DNA of 11,334 bases from assembly GCA_041663205.1 (NCBI GenBank), contig JBAZQZ010000027.1:1-11334 (forward strand), written 5' to 3'. The position numbers and the translations under genes are program-made. Position 1 is the stretch's first letter. Every line of letters starts with the position of its first letter. Below are positions 1 to 6,632 of this stretch, one piece after another. Under the pieces are notes generated by a model. It saw only the letters and a program-made list of their open reading frames with translations. It had not been told where the DNA came from and did no database searches. This stretch comes from UM-FILTER-38-24 sp041663205. Lineage in GTDB: Bacteria > Patescibacteriota > Gracilibacteria > UBA1369 > LOWO2-01-FULL-3.

Positions 1-705
1 TGTTTTTGCCTTACGTTTTGTGGCTTTTCGCTGCGTTTTATTTGAACTACATGTATTTTCAGCTGAATTGACGGCGCGCAAATAATTTATTTTTCGCCCC
101 TCTTTCAAAAACATTTCTTCATAATGGGTGGTGATTTGGAGAAGCTCAGGCACAGGCTCTTTTGCATGAATATCCCGCAAAATTTCTTCCATCTTAAAAC
201 CGAAATCCTCGATGATTTTTTTCGAATATTCAAACAAATCTTCATTGTCGGTTTTCAAATGCAAAATCCCAGCGGGCTGCAAAACTTTTTTATAAATTTC
301 CAAAAATTTTGGAGAAGTAAGTCTTTTTTTTGCCTTATTTTCGCGCGGAAACGGATCGGGAAAAGTTATCCAAATTTCCGAAACTTCACCCTCGTCAAAA
401 TACGATTTCAATTCATCGATATAGTGACGTATAAACGCCACGTTTTTCATTTTCGCATCAAACGCTTTTTTTGCCCCCTGCCAAATTCTGTGCCCTTTTA
501 TATCGACTCCTATAAAATTTTTATCGGGGAATTTTTGCGCCAGAGCGATAGTGTAATATCCCCTGCCACAAGCCAATTCCAAAACTATCGGATTTTTATT
601 CCCGAAGTAATTTTCCCACGAAATCTTAGCCTTTTCCTCGGGTGTTTCAAAAGTATTTCCAAAAGTTTTTAACTCCGCAAAATGTTTTAATTTCCTTCGT
701 GACAT
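1..705 (-). CDS. trmB: tRNA (guanine-N7)-methyltransferase, 3' end beyond window
   Basis: SAM-dependent enzyme that methylates N7 of guanine 46 in the variable loop of cytoplasmic tRNAs. The reading frame is open from ATG at 705 to the left edge, 235 codons with no stop, so the C-terminus is missing. The Rossmann SAM-binding motif is at residues 42-50 (LELACGRGY), followed by FIGVDI at 64-69. The family signature FPDPFPRENKAKKRL is at 115-129; most members have FPDPWP, so W is replaced by F here. TSPKFL (130-135) and LKTDN (150-154) follow as expected. The usual C-terminal conserved segment ends near residue 210. The last 25 visible residues are Ser/Asn/Lys/Arg-rich and look like a basic tail. 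The gene starts 5 nt after the dihydrouridine synthase stop with no Shine-Dalgarno, so it is probably co-transcribed with it. Family assignment is confident. Confidence 0.93.
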   Translation of the reverse strand, partial: MSRRKLKHFAELKTFGNTFETPEEKAKISWENYFGNKNPIVLELACGRGYYTIALAQKFPDKNFIGVDIKGHRIWQGAKKAFDAKMKNVAFIRHYIDELKSYFDEGEVSEIWITFPDPFPRENKAKKRLTSPKFLEIYKKVLQPAGILHLKTDNEDLFEYSKKIIEDFGFKMEEILRDIHAKEPVPELLQITTHYEEMFLKEGRKINYLRAVNSAENTCSSNKTQRKATKRKAKT

Positions 706-710
706 AAAAA

Positions 711-1757
711 TTATTTAATCTTTCGGGAGAATTCGTCGATAACATTGTATATGTCTTTTCCCCTCTCCGCCTGCATAAAACTCATCCTCATCTCTTTCGC
801 GCCATCAAATCCTTTCGTATACCACGCTAAATGTTTTTTTAAAGTTTGAAAAGGCAAATAAGACAATTTTTCAAAATATTTCACATGTTTTTTTATGATA
901 GAAAGTCTGTTTTTTACAGAAGGTTCCTTGCCCTTGAAAAACCACGGATTGCCGTTTGTTGCCCTGCCTACGAGCACGCCGTCGCACCCGCATTCTTTAA
1001 TTTTCTCTTTCGCGTCGTCAATTGAAGAAATATTTCCATTGCCCAAGAAAATCACATCATTCTTTTTACAGATTTTCGCGACCTTTCCGAGGACCTCCCA
1101 ATTCGCATCTCCGCTGTAAAGTTGTTTGAGTGTTCGTCCATGCATAGTGAGAATTTTTACTCCAAACCCGATTAATGTTTCCGCCCACTGTTCAGCGCAA
1201 ATTTCATCATAGCCGATTCTTGTTTTTACAGACAAAGGAATAATTTTTCTGTCAGGATTTTTCAAAATCATCTTATTCTTTTTACAAAAAGAAATAATAT
1301 TTTCATGTACTCCCGCATTCTCCAAACTGATGCCGTTCGCAAAATCATTAATCCCTTTCGAAACATTTTTTATGATTTTTTTTGCAAGTTTCGGATTTTT
1401 TATTAATGCCGCCCCGGCCCCCTTCTTCGCGATTTTGTTGACCGGACAGCCCATATTTATATCTATTCCGTCAAACCCGAGATGACAAATCAGCACGGCC
1501 GCTTTATAAAAAGAATCGGCTTCAGTCCCAAAAAGTTGCGCGACGATCGGACGTTCTTTCGGAGAATAAAGAAATCCAGACATCATTTTCTCGGCTCCAC
1601 GAGCCAATCCCTCGACATTCACAAATTCCGTAAAAATCACGGAGGGCTTCCCCAGGCTCGCAACCATGTACCTGAAAGCCGGATCGGTAACCCCGTCCAT
1701 CGGCGCAAGCCCGATTATCGGCTTTTTCAAATTGTCCCAAAAACCATGATTAACCAT
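711..1757 (-). CDS. dus: tRNA-dihydrouridine synthase (DusB/NifR3 family)
   Basis: Flavoenzyme that reduces uridine to 5,6-dihydrouridine in the tRNA D-loop using FMN and NADPH. The 348-aa protein has the TIM-barrel Dus pattern in order: LAPMDGVTD (17-25, FMN contact), FDGIDINMGCPVNKIAKKGAG (about 95-115) with the catalytic cysteine at C104, SVKTRIGYD (176-184), LTMHGRTLKQLYSG (203-216), FLGNGNIS (237-244) and GRATNGNPWFF (264-274, phosphate site), then the C-terminal helical domain with HLAWYTKG (309-316). Between residues about 136 and 172 there is an extra hydrophilic stretch where most DusB proteins go almost directly into the strand containing VK.R. The ATG is preceded by an extended -10 element that leaves almost no leader. 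It lies 21 nt downstream of the HAD gene and 5 nt upstream of trmB, so it joins a second tRNA-modification gene. The exact Dus subtype is uncertain. Confidence 0.95.
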   Translation of the reverse strand: MVNHGFWDNLKKPIIGLAPMDGVTDPAFRYMVASLGKPSVIFTEFVNVEGLARGAEKMMSGFLYSPKERPIVAQLFGTEADSFYKAAVLICHLGFDGIDINMGCPVNKIAKKGAGAALIKNPKLAKKIIKNVSKGINDFANGISLENAGVHENIISFCKKNKMILKNPDRKIIPLSVKTRIGYDEICAEQWAETLIGFGVKILTMHGRTLKQLYSGDANWEVLGKVAKICKKNDVIFLGNGNISSIDDAKEKIKECGCDGVLVGRATNGNPWFFKGKEPSVKNRLSIIKKHVKYFEKLSYLPFQTLKKHLAWYTKGFDGAKEMRMSFMQAERGKDIYNVIDEFSRKIK

Positions 1758-1763
1758 GACAAA

Positions 1764-1772
1764 ATTATAGCA
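1764..1772 (-). promoter_or_regulatory. extended -10 promoter element for dus-trmB
   Basis: On the minus strand the gap between the HAD gene and dus contains TGCTATAAT, a perfect extended -10 (TGnTATAAT). It ends 6 nt before the dus start codon. Transcription would be expected to begin about at the ATG, giving a leaderless mRNA. No good -35 is seen at 16-18 bp, as is common for extended -10 promoters. This would let dus and trmB be expressed independently of the upstream HAD gene. Confidence 0.6.
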
Positions 1773-1778
1773 AAAATT

Positions 1779-2543
1779 TTACCGATAAGCTCTCAAAAGA
1801 CGCATGAGTCTATGTTTCAGCCCCAAATAATCATTATTTCTATCCAAAAATCTTTGTTGAAACCTCTCAAGCAAAGACCGATCTATGCTCGCCCCGCAAG
1901 CCTTACCGGCATCCATTGAGGCGGCAAGAAGCCCGAAATCTCTGCTGTGCACGGACGGATGAGCCATGGTATTCAAATTGAAAGGAGGAACTTTTATAAA
2001 CTTGTCATCGTCATTATATGGAGACATTACCTTCTTCCCCCTTTTTTTGTGCCAATCAACAAAATCATCAAACAAAAAATCCACCCCAAAAAGCAAAGGA
2101 ATTTTGACAAGTCCCAAGCAAAAATCCTCCCACGCACAATCCTCGGCATTAAACACAACCCCCTCGGAAGCCCTATGACATGCTCCGGCAACCATGTTCG
2201 CATTATCTTCTCGAGCGATAATTTTTGTATCCTTTGGCAAAACAAGCCCGCTGGAACTTTCCGCATGACGAACTCTTGCAAGGCTGGCTCCTGTCCACAA
2301 AATCACGCGATTCCTACTTTCGGCGACGATTTGAAGAATCTCATTCGCGTAAGGCCTGAGAAGCACGCTATCTTCGACACCGGATGCCTCAACCCCGTCG
2401 ACAAGAGTCCCGTCCAAGTCAAAAGCAAAAACTTTACCTCGGATTTGAGCAAAAATAGCCCTGATTATTTCCACTCCTTCCAAATATTCAGGTGTTTTGT
2501 AGTAGGCTTCAGCCTCGGCTTTAATTCCCTCGAAATTTCTCAT
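1779..2543 (-). CDS. HAD-superfamily hydrolase, function unknown
   Basis: Predicted cytoplasmic phosphatase or related hydrolase of 254 aa; the substrate is not deducible. HAD motif I is FDLDGTL at residues 41-47, with nucleophile D42 and acid/base D44. Motif II is ILWTGAS at 81-87 (T85). An acidic motif IV candidate is DFLFDD at 155-160. The segment LRPYANEILQIVAES before motif II resembles the pattern of NLI-interacting-factor/FCP-like phosphatases, but motif III is not obvious and the C-terminal half (about 165-254) matches nothing I recognise. ATG at 2543 is preferred over an in-frame upstream TTG at 2567, because it starts a normal helix and has a -10-like TATTAT (2553-2558) 9 nt upstream. 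It is first in the minus-strand cluster with dus and trmB and diverges from phosphoketolase. Confidence 0.8.
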   Translation of the reverse strand: MRNFEGIKAEAEAYYKTPEYLEGVEIIRAIFAQIRGKVFAFDLDGTLVDGVEASGVEDSVLLRPYANEILQIVAESRNRVILWTGASLARVRHAESSSGLVLPKDTKIIAREDNANMVAGACHRASEGVVFNAEDCAWEDFCLGLVKIPLLFGVDFLFDDFVDWHKKRGKKVMSPYNDDDKFIKVPPFNLNTMAHPSVHSRDFGLLAASMDAGKACGASIDRSLLERFQQRFLDRNNDYLGLKHRLMRLLRAYR

Positions 2544-2557
2544 CCCGATAAAATAAT

Positions 2558-2608
2558 AAAAAAACAAGAGCCAACTCTATACAATATGTACAAAAAAAAC
2601 AAGAGCCA
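2558..2608. repeat. 16-bp direct repeat in the HAD/xfp divergent region
   Basis: AAAAAAACAAGAGCCA occurs at 2558-2573 and again at 2593-2608, identical over 16 bp with a 35-bp start-to-start period. The surrounding 144-bp gap (2544-2687) lies between two divergent genes and has no gene of its own. The repeat could be a paired binding site for a regulator, or a local duplication. I see no inverted symmetry in the unit. Confidence 0.6.
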
Positions 2609-2687
2609 TAAATCCAAATTTTTCTTTACCGTTACCTGTTAAATTGTTATGCTTACAAGAGGAAAACTTCTCTTAAAACCTCACACT

Positions 2688-5039
2688 ATGACAACAATAG
2701 ATTTGCAGGCGTTAAAATGGATGGAAAAATATCGACGATATTGCGACTACCTCGGCGCGGCGCAACTTTATTTGAAAGACAATTTTTTTCTTGAAAAAAA
2801 ACTTTCCACAAACCACGTAAAAGCGCGTATCCTGGGCCACTGGGGGACCGTGCCGGGATTGAATTTTATCTACGCAAATTTAAATTATTTGATTTGCAAA
2901 CATAAATGCGAAATGATGTTTATCGCGGGGCCGGGCCATGGAGCTCCCGCGGTTTTGGCAAATCTTTTCGCGGAAGAAACAATCTATGATTTTTACAAAG
3001 AATTTCCCAGAGACAAAAACGGAACGGGAAAATTGATACACGATTTTAGCTGGCCGCACAGCCATTTTCCAAGCCACGTAACTCCGTCCGTCCCGGGTTC
3101 GATTCTTGAAGGGGGAGAATTGGGATACAGCCTTTCCACGGCTTTCGGAGCCGCTTTGGACAATCCTGATTTGATAGTCGCGGTGGCGATTGGTGACGGA
3201 GAAGCGGAATCCGGCCCGCTTGCCGCGGCATGGCACGCAAATAAATTTTTAAATCCGAAAACTTCGGGAGCGGTTTTGCCGATAGTTCACATCAACGGAT
3301 ACAAGATTTCAAATCCGACAATTTACGGCACAATGGACAATGAAGAATTAAAAAAACTTTTCTTGGGCTACGGTTACGAACCTATCATTATTGAAGAACC
3401 GGAAGTGGAAATAAAAATGATTTCTGCGCTTGAGAGAGCGTATAATTCAATCAGAGAAATTCAAAGAAAAGCGCGCAAAGAAAACAAAATTCTGAAACCC
3501 GCGTGGCCCGTAATTTTACTTCGCACACCGAAAGGATGGCACGGAATTCATCAATTTAAAGATACTCATATCGAAGGATCTTTTCACTCGCATGGCATTC
3601 CGATCGAAGACGTAAAAACAAACGAAGATTCATTAAAAGCGGTGGAAACATGGCTAAAAAGCTACAAAATCAAAGAATTGGTCGATGAAAAAGGCCGACC
3701 CAAAAAAGAAATTTTGCAGTTTGTACCCCAAGGAAAATATAGAATGGGAAAAAATGCTCACGCAATCGGCGGAGATTTTTACAAAAAATTATCATTTCCA
3801 AATCTCTCAAAACACGAAGCAAAATTCGCATCCAGAGGCGAAAAAACGGCAAACAGCATGGTTAGCGCGGGAGGATTTTTACGCGATATTTACAAATTAA
3901 ATAAAAATAATTTCAGGCTTGTTTGTCCGGACGAACTGGAGTCAAACAAACTCCACAAAATTTTCGAAGAGACTCTGCGTGGCTACGTATGGCCGATACC
4001 GGCAAACGCGGAATATATTTCGCCGGATGGACGTGTCACGGAAATGCTCAGCGAACACACGCTTCAAGGGATGATGCAGGGATATATTTTGACGGGACGA
4101 CATGGGATTTTTGTCACATACGAAGCGTTTGCAACAATCATTTCCAGTATGGTGGATCAATACGCAAAATTTTTACGCCAATCATTAAAGATAAAATGGA
4201 GAAAACCCGTCCCGGGCGCGATTTACCTTCTATCAAGCCTCGGATGGCGACAAGACCACAACGGTTTTTCACATCAAAATCCGGGTTTCGTAAGCAACAT
4301 AATTCACAAACACAGCTCATTTTCACAGGTCTACTACCCGCCTGACACGAATTCATTGATAGTGGCATTCGAAGAAACCATGTCGCGTCCGAATACGATT
4401 TCCGTGATAGTCGCGGGGAAACATCAAATGCCGCAATGGCTCACACTGAAAGAATCAAGGCAACAAGCCAAAAACGGCATCGGCACCTGGGAATGGGTTT
4501 CAGGAAAAGAAGCCACGAAAAATCCCGATGTGGTGCTTGCCTCAGCCGGAGATTACATCACGGAAGAAGCCATTTGCGCCGTAAAACTTTGCAAAGAATT
4601 GATCCCTGAATTAAAAATAAGATACGTAAATATTTCCGAAGTGACGTCGATAAGTCTCGGCGACAACTTCAAAAGCAAAAAATCCGCAAACACGGAAAAA
4701 GGCTTGTGTCAGTACTTTACGGCGGACAAACCGGTGGTGATAAGTTATCACGGATACGCAAATGACATAGAACAATTGCTCTGGCCGTATGCATCCTCAA
4801 AACGATTTGTGATTCACGGCTACGAAGAAAAAGGATCGACGACAACACCGTTTGATTTGAAAATTTCAAACAAAGTAAGCCGCTATCATCTCGCGATAAA
4901 TCTGCTTGAACAAGGCGCAAAATCAAACAAAGAAGTTGAAAAAAAGAAAGACAAAATTATAAAAATGTTAAACAAAAAAATCGAAGATCATCAAAAATAC
5001 ATAGTTGAAAACGGGGATGATCCGGACGAAGTAAAATAA
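2688..5039 (+). CDS. xfp: xylulose-5-phosphate/fructose-6-phosphate phosphoketolase
   Basis: Thiamine-diphosphate enzyme that cleaves xylulose-5-P (and usually fructose-6-P) with phosphate to acetyl-phosphate plus glyceraldehyde-3-P or erythrose-4-P. It is the key step of heterofermentative or bifid-type sugar breakdown in the cytoplasm. The 783-aa product is close to the usual length of about 790-825. Family signatures are all present: GHWGTVPGLNF (50-60), GPGHGAP (81-87), TPSVPGSILEGGELGYSL (132-149), the ThDP/metal motif GDGEAESGP (169-177) with HINGYKISNP (201-210), TYEAF (477-481) with the catalytic glutamate, GWRQDHNGFSHQNPGF (519-534), QWLT (583-586) and GSTTTPFD (716-723). ATG at 2688 gives the normal short N-terminus; an in-frame ATG at 2649 would add 13 residues. 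No Shine-Dalgarno is visible; TAAAAC lies 8 nt upstream. The C-terminus ends in a lysine-rich, charged tail. yqeY follows after 24 nt. Confidence 0.97.
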   Translation: MTTIDLQALKWMEKYRRYCDYLGAAQLYLKDNFFLEKKLSTNHVKARILGHWGTVPGLNFIYANLNYLICKHKCEMMFIAGPGHGAPAVLANLFAEETIYDFYKEFPRDKNGTGKLIHDFSWPHSHFPSHVTPSVPGSILEGGELGYSLSTAFGAALDNPDLIVAVAIGDGEAESGPLAAAWHANKFLNPKTSGAVLPIVHINGYKISNPTIYGTMDNEELKKLFLGYGYEPIIIEEPEVEIKMISALERAYNSIREIQRKARKENKILKPAWPVILLRTPKGWHGIHQFKDTHIEGSFHSHGIPIEDVKTNEDSLKAVETWLKSYKIKELVDEKGRPKKEILQFVPQGKYRMGKNAHAIGGDFYKKLSFPNLSKHEAKFASRGEKTANSMVSAGGFLRDIYKLNKNNFRLVCPDELESNKLHKIFEETLRGYVWPIPANAEYISPDGRVTEMLSEHTLQGMMQGYILTGRHGIFVTYEAFATIISSMVDQYAKFLRQSLKIKWRKPVPGAIYLLSSLGWRQDHNGFSHQNPGFVSNIIHKHSSFSQVYYPPDTNSLIVAFEETMSRPNTISVIVAGKHQMPQWLTLKESRQQAKNGIGTWEWVSGKEATKNPDVVLASAGDYITEEAICAVKLCKELIPELKIRYVNISEVTSISLGDNFKSKKSANTEKGLCQYFTADKPVVISYHGYANDIEQLLWPYASSKRFVIHGYEEKGSTTTPFDLKISNKVSRYHLAINLLEQGAKSNKEVEKKKDKIIKMLNKKIEDHQKYIVENGDDPDEVK

Positions 5040-5063
5040 TAAATAATTCATAACAACAAAAAA

Positions 5064-5510
5064 ATGTCACTGAAAGAAACACTGCAACAAGACCTCATAG
5101 AGGCGATGAAAGCAAAACAGGAAGCAAGGATTTCCGCTATCCGCCTGCTAAAAACGGCAATCATGAAATTCGAAACCGCCGGCGAACAAAAGACCGCAAC
5201 AGACGAAGAAGTCATACAATTGGTCGGCAAAGAAATAAAACAGCGCAAAGATTCCATCGAACAATTCGAAAAAGGAGGTCGTCCCGAACTTGCCGAAAAA
5301 GAAAAAGCGGAACTTTCAGTCCTCGAAAAATATCTCCCTCCCCAAATGAGCGAAGACGACATCAAAGCCGTAATAAAAGAAACCCTCGTCCAAACCGGCG
5401 TCACCTCAAAAGCGGAAATCGGCCGCCTCATGGGCGCCCTCATGCCCCAACTGAAAGGCAAAGCCGACGGCTCCCTCATAAACAAATTGGTACAGGAAAT
5501 GCTCAGCTAA
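5064..5510 (+). CDS. yqeY: YqeY family protein (GatB/YqeY domain)
   Basis: Small cytoplasmic protein of 148 aa, the normal full length for the family. Its domain is related to the tRNA-binding C-terminal domain of GatB (Asp/Glu-tRNA amidotransferase). A role with tRNA or translation is often assumed but not firmly established. Visible features are the N-terminal helical part with ARISAIRLLKTAI (21-33), the conserved LEKYLPPQMSEDDI (about 88-101), and the C-terminal motif GRLMGALMPQLKGKADGSLIN, which matches the family's MG-xM-...-G-aDg..v pattern. It is 24 nt downstream of phosphoketolase on the same strand. ATG 5064 is the natural start; only an A-rich stretch precedes it. Its TAA stop overlaps the T-run of the converging tRNA-Tyr terminator. 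Confidence 0.93.
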   Translation: MSLKETLQQDLIEAMKAKQEARISAIRLLKTAIMKFETAGEQKTATDEEVIQLVGKEIKQRKDSIEQFEKGGRPELAEKEKAELSVLEKYLPPQMSEDDIKAVIKETLVQTGVTSKAEIGRLMGALMPQLKGKADGSLINKLVQEMLS

Positions 5511-5534
5511 AAAAACTACCAGTATTTTTCTGGT
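5509..5534 (-). terminator. intrinsic terminator of tRNA-Tyr
   Basis: Read on the minus strand, the tRNA 3' end runs into ACCAG-aaaaata-CTGGT (5-bp stem, 7-nt loop), then AG and seven T's. The left arm contains the encoded CCA tail and the discriminator A, and the T-run overlaps the stop codon of convergent yqeY. The stem is short, so strength is uncertain. In the plus direction no T-run follows, so it is not an obvious yqeY terminator. Confidence 0.55.
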
Positions 5535-5616
5535 GGGCAGGGAGGGATTCGAACCCCCGTAGGCGTGAGCCAGCAGATTTACAGTCTGCCCCGTTTAGCC
5601 ACTTTGGTACCTGCCC
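5531..5616 (-). tRNA. tRNA-Tyr (anticodon GUA), CCA encoded
   Basis: Complete class II tRNA of 86 nt including CCA. The acceptor stem is GGGCAGG (5' end at 5616) paired with CCTGCCC, followed by discriminator A and a genomically encoded CCA. The anticodon arm is GCAGA-CTGTAAA-TCTGC with anticodon GTA, reading UAU and UAC. The long variable arm has a GGC/GCC stem around TCAC, as expected of bacterial tRNA-Tyr. The T arm is GGGGG-TTCGAAT-CCCTC with one G-U pair. It has its own promoter upstream and a hairpin terminator that begins within its 3' end. It is convergent to yqeY and divergent from the aminotransferase gene. Confidence 0.97.
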
Positions 5617-5639
5617 ATAAGTCACACTTCGGTAGCAAG

Positions 5640-5668
5640 ATTATATCCAAAAGAGCCTTAGATGCAAA
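5640..5668 (-). promoter_or_regulatory. sigma70-type promoter of tRNA-Tyr
   Basis: On the minus strand TTTGCA (5663-5668), a 17-bp spacer and a perfect TATAAT (5640-5645) stand upstream of the tRNA. The predicted start is near 5633, giving a 5' leader of about 17 nt to be removed by RNase P. The -35 matches the consensus at four of six bases. Confidence 0.72.
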
Positions 5669-5674
5669 CTTTAT

Positions 5675-5703
5675 TTGTGAAATAGGCGTTTTAAGGATAA
5701 AAT
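5675..5703 (+). promoter_or_regulatory. sigma70-type promoter of the aminotransferase-asnS pair
   Basis: TTGTGA (5675-5680), a 17-bp spacer and TAAAAT (5698-5703) precede the ATG at 5714 by 10 nt. With a start about 7 nt after the -10, the mRNA leader would be only some 3 nt, so the aminotransferase message is probably leaderless. Only 6 bp separate its -35 from the -35 of the divergent tRNA-Tyr promoter. Confidence 0.68.
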
Positions 5704-5713
5704 CAGACAAAAT

Positions 5714-6622
5714 ATGGAACAATTCGCCTACATAAGAAGGAAATTCTGCAAATCGCAAGACGCGGTGGTCCCGATCCAGTGCAAAGCTGTTCAATACGGA
5801 CTCGGATGCTTCTCCGGGATTCGCGGAAATTACAATAAATCAACAAAAAAGTTGTACCTTTTCCGATTGGACGAACACCACAATCGGCTGAAAGAAGCCA
5901 CAAAAATCCTGGGGTTCAAATTTGATATGCCGAAAAAAGAATTCATTGAAACAGTCACGCAACTCGTGAAAAAAAACGGAGCAAAAGAAGATATTTATAT
6001 CAGACCGATTGTTTATGCCGGTTCGACAAACGTAGTCCCCTGCCTCGACGATCCGCAGGAGGATCTCGCAATTTACATGCTTCCGCTCGGAAATTATTTG
6101 AGCGACAAAGGGCTTAACGTGTGCATTTCGAGCTGGAGAAGATTCGATGACGACATGATTTCCGCAAAAGCAAAAGCAACCGGCGGATACATAAATTCCG
6201 CATTGGCAAAAAAAGAAGCAAAAGAAAACGGCTACGATGAGGCGATTTTCCTGAATCGCGACGGAAAGGTTTGTGAGGCTTCCGGAGCCAATATTTTCGG
6301 AATTAAAAACGGAGAAATTTTCACTCCGCATCTTTCGTTCAACAATTTAAACGGAATAACACGAAGATCAGTGATAGAAATAATTGAAAATGAACTTGGT
6401 CAAAAAGTGAGGGAAGAAAGTTTCGACAGATCCACTCTCTACATGTTCGACGAGCTGTTTTTGACGGGAACCGCTGCGAGAATTTCATGGATTGCATCGG
6501 TGGACAAAAAACAAATTGGAAACGGGAAAGAAGGCCCGATTACAAAAAAACTGAAAAAACTTTACGAAGAAATATCGCTCGGAGAAAACAAAAAATATAT
6601 GCATTGGCTTACAAAAATTTAA
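5714..6622 (+). CDS. ilvE: branched-chain amino-acid aminotransferase
   Basis: PLP enzyme of fold type IV that transfers the amino group between Val/Leu/Ile and 2-oxoglutarate; cytoplasmic. The 302-aa length fits IlvE (about 300-310). Recognisable parts in order are YGLGCFSGIRG (28-38), FRLDEHHNRL (50-59), DIYIRPIVYAG (93-103), SSWRRF (139-144), KATGGYINSALAKKEA (154-169) with the likely Schiff-base lysine K154, the cofactor-binding glutamate in CEASGANIFGIKNG (187-200, E188), NGITRRSVIEI (213-223) and FLTGTAARI (249-257), where the phosphate is held. D-amino-acid transaminase or aminodeoxychorismate lyase are less likely, given the SSWRR and TGTAA contexts. No other branched-chain biosynthesis gene is in the window, so it may serve degradation or salvage. 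asnS follows after 10 nt, suggesting an operon. Confidence 0.92.
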   Translation: MEQFAYIRRKFCKSQDAVVPIQCKAVQYGLGCFSGIRGNYNKSTKKLYLFRLDEHHNRLKEATKILGFKFDMPKKEFIETVTQLVKKNGAKEDIYIRPIVYAGSTNVVPCLDDPQEDLAIYMLPLGNYLSDKGLNVCISSWRRFDDDMISAKAKATGGYINSALAKKEAKENGYDEAIFLNRDGKVCEASGANIFGIKNGEIFTPHLSFNNLNGITRRSVIEIIENELGQKVREESFDRSTLYMFDELFLTGTAARISWIASVDKKQIGNGKEGPITKKLKKLYEEISLGENKKYMHWLTKI

Positions 6623-6632
6623 TTTTTTTATT

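Noticed and set aside
1947..2642. 231-codon open frame on the plus strand
   Set aside because: It lies antisense to the HAD gene, whose DxDGT and other motifs are clearly the true coding signal; its product is basic and motif-free.
5518..5534. Hairpin as a terminator for yqeY on the plus strand
   Set aside because: In that direction it is followed by GGGCAGGG rather than a T-run; the geometry only fits the minus-strand tRNA.
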